Shown: piece by piece, positions 9,120 through 16,982 of the stretch
Layout: the number at the start of each line of letters is the position of its first letter
How positions within the stretch are numbered: position 1 is the first letter of the stretch
Source of the DNA: Pelomonas saccharophila_A
Lineage (GTDB): Bacteria > Pseudomonadota > Gammaproteobacteria > Burkholderiales > Burkholderiaceae_C
Assembly: GCF_031458095.1 (NCBI RefSeq)
Contig: NZ_JAVDXU010000001.1
Span: 682,001-746,000 of the forward strand
Length of the DNA: 64,000 nucleotides
Direction: 5' to 3'
The notes under the pieces: generated by a model
What the model was told of the DNA's origin: nothing
Seen by the model: the letters and a program-made list of their open reading frames with translations, nothing else
Database searches by the model: none
Program-made: the position numbers and the translations under genes

Positions 9120-9802
9120 TGCGGCAGTCTTTCCGGGACGATGCACAGCAGCATCAGCTCCCTGAGTTGTTCGAGCTGGCGCGGCTGCAGCGGCGGCACG
9201 CGCAAGCGGCTGATGCGCTGCGGCAGCTTGAGCCGGACGCGCTGCAGCACCGCCGGCCCTTCGGGCAGCAGCGTGCCCGTCAGCAGGCGGTAGCCACGCT
9301 GCACCATCACATGGCCGGCGGCATGGGGCTGTTCCTGCAGGCGTTGCATGTCGACGCGGACGTGGGTGAGCTGGGGCAGGCGGTCGAGCACGAAGTCGAC
9401 CGCGTCGTCGGCCACGCGCAGCGCCTGGCGCCGCACCTGGCTGCCCATGCCGCCCCGCAGGCCGAACAGTGGCTTGTGCGCGGCAAAGCCGCAGTAGATG
9501 GCCAGCAGGCGAAGCGAAGTCGCGTCCATCAGCTCCACGCGCTTGAGCTGGGAATCGAACTGCAGGTCCAGAGACTCATCGGCCAGGCCGCGATCCCGCA
9601 GCAGCTGGCCCAGCACGGCGCGGCCCGCAGGCCCGAGGCGCGCGATGCTGCGGTGGCGCACCGGCCAGCCGGGCGGCAGCCAGCTGGGATGCATCCCGTC
9701 TTCAGGATGCATGCCATTGCGCAGCGCGAGCCGCAGCATGTCCAGCGGGCCGTGCTCAGGCGCGGGCGGCACGGGGTCGACGGCGGGCTGCAGGGTTCGC
9801 AC
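9101..9802 (-). CDS. sctK: T3SS sorting-platform protein SctK
   Basis: SctK joins the cytosolic face of the SctD ring to the SctQ pods. This 233-residue protein matches the family in position (between sctJ and sctL) and in features such as DMLRLALRNG near the start, a central LLAIYCGFAAHKPLF segment, and a C-terminal IVPERLPQWDWLF. GTG at 9802 is chosen because GGAG lies 8 bases upstream. Longer readings would translate the dispersed repeat between sctJ and sctK. SctK is among the least conserved T3SS proteins, so the assignment leans on context. Confidence 0.85.
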   Translation of the reverse strand: MRTLQPAVDPVPPAPEHGPLDMLRLALRNGMHPEDGMHPSWLPPGWPVRHRSIARLGPAGRAVLGQLLRDRGLADESLDLQFDSQLKRVELMDATSLRLLAIYCGFAAHKPLFGLRGGMGSQVRRQALRVADDAVDFVLDRLPQLTHVRVDMQRLQEQPHAAGHVMVQRGYRLLTGTLLPEGPAVLQRVRLKLPQRISRLRVPPLQPRQLEQLRELMLLCIVPERLPQWDWLF

Positions 9803-9847
9803 CTCAGTTGCTCCGCCGCGCTTCGCGTGAACTGCGGCGCACGTCAT

Positions 9848-10076
9848 TTGCGGGCCGAGCGCCGGGCCGCTCCCTAGCCGGCCCGCGCTGGCGATGTGCT
9901 TGCGGCTCGATGCCGCAAGCATCGCCGTCCCCTCGGGGGCTGAGGCCGGACACATGGCGCCCAGTGGGCGGCATGTGCCTGCCGAAGGGCTGCGGCCCAC
10001 GCCGCGGCGCGGTCTGCAAGACCGACCGGACTCGCTCGCGTTCAGCGACGCGAGGTTGGGCGAGGGGCAGCTTCAT
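9848..10076 (-). repeat. Intra-operonic dispersed repeat, long copy (229 bp)
   Basis: On the minus strand this element begins ATGAAGCTGCCCCTCGCCC, one base after the sctJ stop, and ends CTCGGCCCGCAA before sctK. Its last ~100 bp match the copy at 33103-33247 almost base for base, including a perfect hairpin GCTTGCGGC-N5-GCCGCAAGC (9898-9920). Compared with that copy it carries about 84 extra bases in the middle. Both copies follow the stop codon of the upstream gene of a co-directional pair and lie in the same orientation as transcription. The open frame through it is not taken as a gene. Confidence 0.85.
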
Positions 10077-10077
10077 T

Positions 10078-10851
10078 TCAGCGCTTCAGCAGCTGGCGGC
10101 GCGCCCAGGTGCGCCAGTCGAGGCCCTGGCGGCGCAGCAGGCCGGGCAGCGCGATCAGGCAGGCCACCGCGGCCAGCAGCAGCACGCCCAGGGTGATCAC
10201 CGTGCGGTCGAGTGACAGGCCGGCCACGTCGTAGCGCTGGGGGGCGTCGGCGGCGGCCTGCACCGCGCCACTGGAGCGCTTGGCCTCCACCAGCGACAGC
10301 GAGACCTGGTCATGCGACAGGCCCTCGATGCTGTGCGCCACCATGTCCTTGACGGTGGGCGCCAACAGCCGCAGGTCGACGTCGGGACGGTATTTGATGA
10401 AGACGGCCGCCGACGAAGGCTTGAGCTTGTCGCTCAGCGGGTCGTTGGCCGGGATCACCACATGCACGCGGGCGGCCACCACGCCGTCGATGGTGCGCAG
10501 CGTCTGCGACAGCTCCTGCGACACCGCATAGATGTAGCGCATGCGCTCTTCCGACGGCGTGGACACCAGGCCCTGCTTCTGGAAGACGTCGCCCATGCTG
10601 GCGTAGCGGTCGTGCGGCAGGCCCTGAGCGCGCAGCACATCCAGGGCCGCGGGCAGGCGGCTTTCCTCGACCTTGAGCTGCCACAGGCCGCCTTCGGCCG
10701 CCTCCTTCTCGGCGGGGATGCTCTCCGAGGTCAGCGCGGCCAGCATCTCGTTGGCCTCGCGCTCGTTGAGGTTGGAATAAAGGTCGACCTTGCAGGCGGC
10801 AAGGGCCAGGCACACGACCAGGGCTGCGGCGGTGCGGAGCTGCCTAGCCAT
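10078..10851 (-). CDS. sctJ: T3SS inner-membrane ring lipoprotein SctJ (YscJ/FliF family)
   Basis: Forms the inner periplasmic ring of the basal body. The 257 residues begin with a lipoprotein signal ending in LALAAC (Cys20). The ring-building motifs of the family follow (YSNLNEREANEMLAAL; PHDRYASMGDVFQKQGLVSTPSEER; VHVVIPANDPLSD; HSIEGLSHDQVSL). A single membrane segment at ~223-243 and a basic tail end the protein. The start overlaps sctI by 8 bp. After its stop comes the 229-bp repeat, the only large gap inside the sctI-to-sctU part of the operon. Confidence 0.96.
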   Translation of the reverse strand: MARQLRTAAALVVCLALAACKVDLYSNLNEREANEMLAALTSESIPAEKEAAEGGLWQLKVEESRLPAALDVLRAQGLPHDRYASMGDVFQKQGLVSTPSEERMRYIYAVSQELSQTLRTIDGVVAARVHVVIPANDPLSDKLKPSSAAVFIKYRPDVDLRLLAPTVKDMVAHSIEGLSHDQVSLSLVEAKRSSGAVQAAADAPQRYDVAGLSLDRTVITLGVLLLAAVACLIALPGLLRRQGLDWRTWARRQLLKR

Positions 10852-11233
10852 TGTTCTTCAGCAAGGAGTTGAACTGGTTGCTGCAGGCGCTGGCCAGGGC
10901 CGTGCACATATGCATCTTGCTGAAATAGGTCATGGAATCGTTGCTGAACCTGACGATCTCCATCTGCGCGCGGCCGAACTCGACGGCGGCGGTTTGCGGG
11001 TCGCCCAGTTCGGCGGCCGGCAGCATGCGATGGGCCATCAATTCGCTGGCGCCAGGACGCTGGCCGAAGAACTGGTCGGCGGCGCTGGACAGCGACTGCA
11101 GCGAGCCGCTACCGCTGGCCGAGGGGCGGACCATATAGCCGGCGAACTGCTTCGCCTCCGCCGGATCGATCGCGGCCGGCGCGGTGGCGCTGGACTGGAC
11201 CGCAACGGCCATGGCATCGACGGGTTGGACCAT
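10844..11233 (-). CDS. sctI: T3SS inner rod protein SctI
   Basis: Inner rod subunit linking the export gate to the needle. The 129-residue protein has no signal peptide. It has a Gln/Ala/Ser-rich N-terminal half and a conserved C-terminal helix ending NQFNSLLKNNG, typical of the YscI/HrpB class. It sits directly before sctJ with an 8-bp overlap, the standard family arrangement. It is exported by the machine itself. The short C-terminal match and the position support the call; sequence conservation in this family is low. Confidence 0.85.
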   Translation of the reverse strand: MVQPVDAMAVAVQSSATAPAAIDPAEAKQFAGYMVRPSASGSGSLQSLSSAADQFFGQRPGASELMAHRMLPAAELGDPQTAAVEFGRAQMEIVRFSNDSMTYFSKMHMCTALASACSNQFNSLLKNNG

Positions 11234-11269
11234 GATGACCTCGCTGGATGAAAGGGATGATCGGGAAAT

Positions 11270-11291
11270 GCCGCCCCGGGCCCGGGGCGGC
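11270..11291 (-). terminator. Perfect GC hairpin between candidate needle gene and sctI
   Basis: GCCGCCCCGGG followed by its exact complement forms a 22-bp perfect palindrome 13 bases after the stop of the small candidate needle gene. No U-run follows, so it is more likely an attenuator or mRNA-stabilising stem that would let the upstream small gene be expressed above sctI. Confidence 0.6.
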
Positions 11292-11304
11292 GAGCGCCGG
11301 AAGG

Positions 11305-11499
11305 TCAGACCTTCTGCGACTGCTGGCGAACGTCGCTGGCCGCCTGCAGGACCGTGTTGGTCTGCTGGGCATTGGCCGACGTGATGGCCGCGGTGCGCTG
11401 GGCGCTCTGCGACGTCACGGTGCTGAAGATGGTCAGCTGCTTGTTCTGTTCCAGGATTGCCTTGCTGTCCAGTCCGGACTCGGGTGCGGCTACGGCCAT
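11305..11499 (-). CDS. Small T3SS protein, candidate needle subunit SctF
   Basis: A 64-residue protein starting MAVAAPESGLDSKAILEQ, with GGAG 8 bases before the ATG. It has no Cys or Trp, is rich in Ala, Ser, Thr and Gln, is predicted helical, and has no signal peptide. It lies between sctD and sctI, where YscF-type needle genes are found in Yersinia-like clusters, and a strong hairpin follows its stop. These traits fit a needle or Hrp-pilin subunit. It is shorter than most needle proteins (about 80 residues) and I see no clear family motif. An alternative is a small needle chaperone (YscE-like). Confidence 0.5.
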   Translation of the reverse strand: MAVAAPESGLDSKAILEQNKQLTIFSTVTSQSAQRTAAITSANAQQTNTVLQAASDVRQQSQKV

Positions 11500-11610
11500 G
11501 GTGTGACTCCTAACGTCAAAAGTTGATGACATGACAAAAATCGCCCCCGCCCCGGAGGACGGAGACATTCCGCACGCAGGCCGGGCCTGCGGTGCGAAAT
11601 CCCGTGGTGC

Positions 11611-12744
11611 TCATCGCTGCCCCTCCCGGCCGGGTGACACCACCAGGCCATCGGCTTCGATGCGCTTGAGTTCGGCGCCCGACTTGAGCACCGCCCCCTC
11701 GTAATAGCGGCTGCCATTGGCGAGCTGGATGTAGCTCATGCCGCTGGCGTCCTGGGTGATGCTGACCATGCGCGACGGCAGCACGTTCTGCCAGGCTTCC
11801 CACTGCGCACGCTGCAGCTCGGCCGTGCGGTCCGCCTGGGGCCGCGGCCGCACCTGGACTTGGTCGGACACCAGCACCGCCGGGTGCAGGTCGTCGGCCA
11901 GGCGGCGGATCTTCTGGCGCACCGAGTCGTCCTCGGCGGCGCCGCTCACCACCAGCCGACCCTGGCCCGCGTAGCTCATCGAGATGCCGGGGTCGCTCAC
12001 ATAGCGGCGCGCCTGCTCGACGATGTCCTGCGCCGCATGCACGCTGGTGCTGACCTGGCGGCCGAAAGGCGCCATGGCCTCGGCCAGGGCCTGCTTGCGC
12101 TGGCGCGATTCGACATAGCCACGCACATTGAAGCGGCCACCGGCCACCGCCACCACTTCCACCTCGGGGAAGGGCTTCAGGGCCTTCTCCACCTCGGCCA
12201 GGTCGACCGTGGCGGCCCGCGCCGGGCTGCCCGCGCTGCCGGCCCAGGCCAGCACGCCGGCCGCGCCGCCGATGGCGAGCACCATCACCGCCGCGCTCAG
12301 CCAGGGCGAGCCACGGCGCGCCGGCGCCTGCAGCAGGGCGGCCGGTGGCGCGTCGCCGGGCATGATGCTTTCGGCCCATTCGGACGCCGGGTCGTCATGC
12401 TCGGGCGCGGGATAGCTGCGGTCGACCTGGAAGTCGATGCTGCCGACCGAGACCACATCGCCCGCCACCACGCCCTTGCGCTGGGCCTGCACGTCCTGGC
12501 CATTGAGCTTCACGGCGGCCGCGCCGACCTTCTGCAGCGACATCGCCAGCTCACCCACCGTGAACACCAGGTGGCGCGGCAGCACGTCGCTGCCGGGCAG
12601 CATGACTTCGCATTCGCCCGAAGCGCCCAGCGTGTTGACACCGGGCTTGAGCGCGATGGTGCGGCCCTTGACCGCGCCACTGAGGAAGCGCAGGCACCAG
12701 CCCGGCACGGCGGCCGTGGTGGTCGTGTGGGCCCGCGCGTTCAT
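11611..12744 (-). CDS. sctD: T3SS inner-membrane ring protein SctD
   Basis: Outer protein of the inner-membrane ring. The 377 residues run in family order: a cytosolic FHA-like domain at ~14-115 (GRTIALKPGVNTLGASGECEVML), a linker, one membrane segment at ~148-168 (WLSAAVMVLAIGGAAGVLAWAG), and periplasmic ring-building repeats to ~330. Its stop is 112 bp from the small candidate needle gene. It overlaps sctC by 4 bp (ATGA), so secretin and ring protein are translationally coupled. Confidence 0.93.
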   Translation of the reverse strand: MNARAHTTTTAAVPGWCLRFLSGAVKGRTIALKPGVNTLGASGECEVMLPGSDVLPRHLVFTVGELAMSLQKVGAAAVKLNGQDVQAQRKGVVAGDVVSVGSIDFQVDRSYPAPEHDDPASEWAESIMPGDAPPAALLQAPARRGSPWLSAAVMVLAIGGAAGVLAWAGSAGSPARAATVDLAEVEKALKPFPEVEVVAVAGGRFNVRGYVESRQRKQALAEAMAPFGRQVSTSVHAAQDIVEQARRYVSDPGISMSYAGQGRLVVSGAAEDDSVRQKIRRLADDLHPAVLVSDQVQVRPRPQADRTAELQRAQWEAWQNVLPSRMVSITQDASGMSYIQLANGSRYYEGAVLKSGAELKRIEADGLVVSPGREGQR

Positions 12745-14465
12745 TGCGTGGGCTCCTGCTGCAGCGGCGGCTTGCTGCCGGATGTGACGAGACGCGGCGT
12801 CAGCAGGTAGAAGCGCTCCATGTTGTTCTGCTTCTTCTCGCTGTACTGGAACAGCTTGCCCAGCACCGGGATGCTGGACAGCAGCGGCACGCCCGAGGTC
12901 GCGTTGGCCTTTTCCTCGGAGGTGTAGCCGGCGATCAGCAGGCTGGCGCCTTCGTCCACCAGGGCTTGCGTGTTGACGGTGCGCCGCCGCACGACCGGGA
13001 TGCGGTCGACCATGCTGCTGCTGACGTCGCCGTCCTCGATGTCGATGGACATCAAGACGCCGCGGCCTTCCTTGTCGTCGACGATCAGCGGCGTCACGCG
13101 CACGGCGGTGCCGGCGGTGACGCTGTACAGGCTGGAGTCCTGGAAGCCATCGACACGCACATAGAACTCACTGAGGTTCTCCAGCACCGCCTCGTTGTTG
13201 TCCAGCGTCAGCACCTTGGGCCGCGCGATGAAATTGGCATTGCCCTTCTGGGCCAGGGCGCTGACGCGCGTCAGCAGGTAGTTGCGCAGGTCGTTGCCGA
13301 TGGAGGCGGTGAACAGCGCGCCCAGCGGCGTGCTCGGGTTGCCCTGCGGGTTGACGGTGACGACCTGGCCGGCCTCGGAGTTGGCATTGCCGAAGGTCAG
13401 CGGTGGCAGGTTGCCGCGGCCGATCTGCAGGTCGCCATGGCGGGCATGCAGACGCCAGTCCACACCCAGGCTGTCCAGCGTGTTGGTGCTGATGTCCATG
13501 ATCGTGACCTCGATCTCGATCAGACGCGGCCTCACGTCCATGGTCTGGATCAGCTTCTCGTAGCGCGCCATGCGCTCGGGCGTGTCGCGCACCAGCACCG
13601 CGTTGAGGCGCGTGTCGGGCTGGAACTGCGGCAATTCACCGCTGGCGAATTCCGTGCCGCCAGCGTCGCCCTCGTCCTCGGCGGCGCTGCTGCCCTCGCT
13701 GGACAGCTTGGCCACGCCGCTGCCGGCGCCGTCGCTGACGCCAAGCTTGGTGCGCCGCACCGGCCCGGTCACGGACGACGGCGCAGACGCTCGCCCTGCC
13801 CCGCTGCGGCCATAGAGATTGCGCAACACCGTCGCCACACCGGGGATGGACACCTGCTTGCCGGCGCGGTTGATCTTGAAGTCGGCGGCCCAGGCATAGC
13901 GCAGCGGGAACACCTGCACGTCGGCGCGGTCGTCGCGCGCCGCGCGCTGGTCGATCAGCCTGACCGTCTGGCGCACCAATTCCACATAGCGCTTGGGGCC
14001 CGAGACATAGACATTGCCGTCCGCCTCGCTGATCTGCAGCGGATAGCGGGCGTCGGCGATCTTGAGCCTTGCCAGCGTGTCGGCGATGCGCGGCGCGTTC
14101 TTGCCGGCGATGGTGAAGACCTCGCTGCGCGTGTCGGCGGCTGGATCGATGAACAGGAAGGCGCCGTCGTAATACCAGGTCAGGCCGTTGGCTGCGCAGA
14201 TATTGCTCAGCACCATCTGCACCGCACCCGGCTGGCTGCCGGTGATGGCGAAGCGGCCGCTGATGGTGCCGCTGACCTTGCCATCGATGACCGCGGTGAC
14301 GCCCTGGGACGCCGCCAGCTCGCGCAGGAAATCGCCCACCGGCTTCTCGTTGGCTTCCATGCGGAAAGGCCGGCCGTTGCGCGGCAGATCGGCCGCCGTG
14401 GCGGGACTGGCCAGCAGCGCCGCAACCAAGCCGGCACAAAACAGGAGGTAGGCGGAGCGCAGCAT
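12741..14465 (-). CDS. sctC: T3SS outer-membrane secretin SctC
   Basis: Outer-membrane ring of the injectisome. The 574-residue protein begins at the ATG at 14465 with a Sec signal (MLRSAYLLFCAGLVAALLAS, cut near TAA-DLPRN). N0/N1/N3 domains follow (EKPVGDFLRELAASQGVTAVIDGK; NGNVYVSGPKRYVELV-like) and then a secretin core in the C-terminal half (VLTLDNNEAVLEN, VRVTPLIVDD, GASLLIAGY, VPLLSSIPVLGKLFQY). The ATG overlaps the sctS stop by one base. A longer upstream reading would cover all of sctS and is rejected. No pilotin gene is visible. Confidence 0.96.
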   Translation of the reverse strand: MLRSAYLLFCAGLVAALLASPATAADLPRNGRPFRMEANEKPVGDFLRELAASQGVTAVIDGKVSGTISGRFAITGSQPGAVQMVLSNICAANGLTWYYDGAFLFIDPAADTRSEVFTIAGKNAPRIADTLARLKIADARYPLQISEADGNVYVSGPKRYVELVRQTVRLIDQRAARDDRADVQVFPLRYAWAADFKINRAGKQVSIPGVATVLRNLYGRSGAGRASAPSSVTGPVRRTKLGVSDGAGSGVAKLSSEGSSAAEDEGDAGGTEFASGELPQFQPDTRLNAVLVRDTPERMARYEKLIQTMDVRPRLIEIEVTIMDISTNTLDSLGVDWRLHARHGDLQIGRGNLPPLTFGNANSEAGQVVTVNPQGNPSTPLGALFTASIGNDLRNYLLTRVSALAQKGNANFIARPKVLTLDNNEAVLENLSEFYVRVDGFQDSSLYSVTAGTAVRVTPLIVDDKEGRGVLMSIDIEDGDVSSSMVDRIPVVRRRTVNTQALVDEGASLLIAGYTSEEKANATSGVPLLSSIPVLGKLFQYSEKKQNNMERFYLLTPRLVTSGSKPPLQQEPTQ

Positions 14466-14731
14466 CAGCTCAGCGAAGCCAGGGTTTGGAAAGCGCGTTC
14501 GGCGAAGCGCAGCACATCGCGGCCCAGCCAGCCGGCGGTCACGACAAGGGCGATCAGCACCGCGATCAGCCGCACCGACTGGCCGATGCTCTGGTCCTGG
14601 ATCTGCGTGACCGCCTGCAGCACCGCCACGACCAGCGAGGTCAGCGTGGAGACCAGCACCATGGGCAGCGAGACCATCAGCACGATGAGCAGCCCTTCCC
14701 GCGTGATGTCGAGAATGTTCTGAGGTGTCAT
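14465..14731 (-). CDS. sctS: T3SS export gate protein SctS (YscS/FliQ family)
   Basis: Small inner-membrane gate subunit, 88 residues with two membrane helices (LLIVLMVSLPMVLVSTLTSL and LIAVLIALVVTAGWL) joined by the conserved loop QAVTQIQDQS. It overlaps sctV by 4 bp (ATGA) and sctC by one base. Here sctS is separated from its usual partners: sctR is divergent with sctQ, and sctT lies nine genes downstream. Confidence 0.95.
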   Translation of the reverse strand: MTPQNILDITREGLLIVLMVSLPMVLVSTLTSLVVAVLQAVTQIQDQSIGQSVRLIAVLIALVVTAGWLGRDVLRFAERAFQTLASLS

Positions 14732-16851
14732 GCCGCCTCCGCGATCGTCGGCAAGGCCTGAGGTTGCGGGTTGTTGACCCAGCCGACTGGCTGCAAGGCA
14801 ACGTCCTCGTCCACCTCCTGGTAGGACAGCACCGCCAACTGGGGCGCCACCGGCTCGAGCAGCGTCTTGATGTAGCGCCGGGTGTCGGACGACACGATGG
14901 CCACCACGCGTTGCTGGGCGCCGCCGAGGATGCGCCGCACCTGCTCGCGCACGTCCTGAGCCACGGCGGGGTCGAGCAGCAGCAGATTGCCGCGCGGCGA
15001 GCGCTCGATGGCCGCCTGCACGCGATCGATCAGGCTGGACTCGAACAGGATGGCATGCAGCTCGCGCCGCGCGCCGACGTGGCGGCTGGTGATGAAGCGG
15101 CCAAGGTCGATACGAACCAGCTCGGTCAGCGCCACGACATCGGACTCGGTCGGCGCCCAGATCGCCAGGCTCTCGAAGATGGCATGCAGGTTGCGGATGG
15201 GCACGTTCTCCTGCAGCAGCCGGCGCAGCACCTCGGCCAGGCGCTGCAGCGGGACCACGCGGGCCACCTCCGCCGCCAGCTCGGGCACTTCGCGCTGCGC
15301 CGCATGCAGCAGGCGCTGCGCCTCCTGCAGGCCGATCAGCTGGGCGATATGGCGGCGCACCACATGGTCCACATGAAGGCCCAGCACTTCCTCGCAGCTC
15401 CAGGCGCGGTTCGCTGCCGGTGCTGCATCCACCCACACGACGCGGAGGAAGGGACCGAAGGGCTCGGCCACCTCGGCGCCCGCCGGCGGCGTGGCGGCCT
15501 CGGCCGCGTCCAGCAGCCAGCTGCCCGGCCGCAGCGCACCCTGCGAGACCACGACGTCCTGCACCAGCACCTGGTACTGGTTGTCGCCCAGGCCGCTGCC
15601 CCAGCCGACCTGCACGCGCGGGAACACCGGCCCCAGGTCGCTCTCGACGCGGGCCTTGGCCGCGGCCATGCGCAGGTCCAGCGCGGGCCGGTCCAGGCGG
15701 CCGCGCAGGCCGGTGGACAGGCGCAGCTCCAGCGGCGCCGCGATGGCGCCCTGCACCGCATCGTCGTCGCCGCCGTCGGCGTCGCGGTAGGACATCCAGG
15801 CCGGCGTGCGGCGGCTGTCAAGCAGCCGGCGCGTCAGCAGCCCGGCTCCCAGCACCACCAGGGCCAGCGTGCCGAACACCCACTTCGGAAAGCCCGGCAC
15901 CAGCAGGAAGCTGGCGGTGGCCAGGCCGGCGATCACCAGCGCCCGCGGGTGGGCCATCAGCTGGCGGCTGATCTGGCTAGCCAGCTGATCGTTGCGCCCG
16001 TTGTGGGGCTCGCCGTCGGCCGACACGCGGGTGATGACCACGCCCGAGGCGATGGACACCAGCAGCGACGGGATCTGCGAGACCATGCCGTCGCCCACGG
16101 TCAGGATGGCATAGCGCTGCAGGGCTCCGCCAATGCTCATGTCGTGCATCAGCGTGCCGATGGCCAGGCCGGCGAGGATGTTGACCAGGGCGATGACGAT
16201 GCCGGCGATGGCGTCGCCCTTGACGAACTTCATGGCGCCGTCCATCGCGCCGTGCAGCGAGCATTCCTGCTCCAGCTGCTGGCGGCGCTTCTGGGCCTGG
16301 GCCGACGACAGCACGCCGGCGCGCACATCGGCGTCGATGCTCATCTGCTTGCCGGGCATGGCGTCCAGCGCGAAGCGCGCCGCCACCTCGGCCACCCGCT
16401 CCGAGCCCTTGGCGACGACGATGAACTGCACGATGGCGATGATCAGGAAGACCACGCCGCCGACGACGACGTTGTTGCCGACGATGAGCTTGCCGAAGGT
16501 GTCGATGATGTGACCCGCATTGGCGTGCAGCAGGATCAGCTTGGTCGAGGCGATGTTCAGCGCCAGCCGGAACAGCGTCGTGAACAGCAGCAGCGACGGG
16601 AAGGTGGACAGCGACAGCGCCGACGGCACATACATCGCCACGATGAGCAGGGTCAGGCTCATCGACAGATTGGCGGCGATCAGGAAGTCCAGCAGCGGCG
16701 TGGGCAGCGGCAGCACGAACAGCGCGACGATGGCCACCAGCAGGCCGGCCAGCAGCAGGTCGTTGTGGCGGCCCGCGCTGGCGATCAGGTCCTTCACGCC
16801 GCTGCGTCGCGGCAGATGTCTTTGCAGTGCGTTCGGTGCGGTGTCGGCCAT
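14728..16851 (-). CDS. sctV: T3SS export gate protein SctV (YscV/FlhA family)
   Basis: Major export gate protein forming the cytosolic nonameric ring. The 707 residues contain about eight membrane helices up to residue ~330 and the conserved family segment around SLLLFTTLFRLALNIASTKLIL, then the large cytosolic domain (VRIDLGRFITSRHVGARRELHAILFE). ATG at 16851 (MADTAPNALQ) is preferred over a GTG 9 bases upstream. It is the first gene of the long minus-strand operon, and a CTACG-N6-CGTAG motif lies 37 bp before it. Confidence 0.96.
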   Translation of the reverse strand: MADTAPNALQRHLPRRSGVKDLIASAGRHNDLLLAGLLVAIVALFVLPLPTPLLDFLIAANLSMSLTLLIVAMYVPSALSLSTFPSLLLFTTLFRLALNIASTKLILLHANAGHIIDTFGKLIVGNNVVVGGVVFLIIAIVQFIVVAKGSERVAEVAARFALDAMPGKQMSIDADVRAGVLSSAQAQKRRQQLEQECSLHGAMDGAMKFVKGDAIAGIVIALVNILAGLAIGTLMHDMSIGGALQRYAILTVGDGMVSQIPSLLVSIASGVVITRVSADGEPHNGRNDQLASQISRQLMAHPRALVIAGLATASFLLVPGFPKWVFGTLALVVLGAGLLTRRLLDSRRTPAWMSYRDADGGDDDAVQGAIAAPLELRLSTGLRGRLDRPALDLRMAAAKARVESDLGPVFPRVQVGWGSGLGDNQYQVLVQDVVVSQGALRPGSWLLDAAEAATPPAGAEVAEPFGPFLRVVWVDAAPAANRAWSCEEVLGLHVDHVVRRHIAQLIGLQEAQRLLHAAQREVPELAAEVARVVPLQRLAEVLRRLLQENVPIRNLHAIFESLAIWAPTESDVVALTELVRIDLGRFITSRHVGARRELHAILFESSLIDRVQAAIERSPRGNLLLLDPAVAQDVREQVRRILGGAQQRVVAIVSSDTRRYIKTLLEPVAPQLAVLSYQEVDEDVALQPVGWVNNPQPQALPTIAEAA

Positions 16852-16887
16852 GCGAAGCACTCTATGGCGTGACTTTTTTCCGCACCA

Positions 16888-16903
16888 CTACGAGTCCCCG
16901 TAG
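16888..16903. promoter_or_regulatory. CTACG-N6-CGTAG dyad, copy 2 (sctV side)
   Basis: CTACGAGTCCCCGTAG, differing from copy 1 at one spacer base. It lies in the 131-bp divergent gap between sctV and sctQ, nearer to sctV. Its centre is 38 bp from the copy at 16926, about 3.6 helical turns, which could allow cooperative binding. Confidence 0.55.
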
Positions 16904-16925
16904 CGCCTCGCCGCGGCGCGCGGTG

Positions 16926-16941
16926 CTACGAATTCACGTAG
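16926..16941. promoter_or_regulatory. CTACG-N6-CGTAG dyad, copy 3 (sctQ side)
   Basis: CTACGAATTCACGTAG, same arms and spacer length as the other two copies. It is 42 bp upstream of the sctQ ATG. I found no PIP box (TTCG-N16-TTCG) and no convincing HrpL-type box in this gap, so these dyads are the only shared T3SS promoter signal seen. Confidence 0.55.
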
Positions 16942-16982
16942 TTCCTCCCAGCCCCGTGGATGGCTACGCTCGCCGCGTGCTG

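Noticed and set aside
9804..10076. 90-codon frame starting MKLPLAQPRVAERERV between sctJ and sctK
   Set aside because: It lies almost wholly in the dispersed repeat; the other copy has a different frame after ~15 codons, so the frame is not conserved.
11516..11614. 32-codon frame starting in an ATGA overlap with the sctD stop
   Set aside because: It is too short, has no family features and has a hairpin inside it; probably chance, though a tiny YscE-like gene cannot be fully excluded.
12744..16872. Two long plus-strand frames (659 and 715 codons) opposite sctC and sctV
   Set aside because: Both are shadows of firmly identified secretin and SctV genes; their His/Gln/Arg-rich translations have no signal or fold.
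16861..16982. HrpX PIP box or HrpL-type promoter in the sctV/sctQ gap
   Set aside because: No TTCG-N16-TTCG is present. A GGAAC-like string has wrong spacing and no CCAC partner, and it is not shared with the other T3SS gap.
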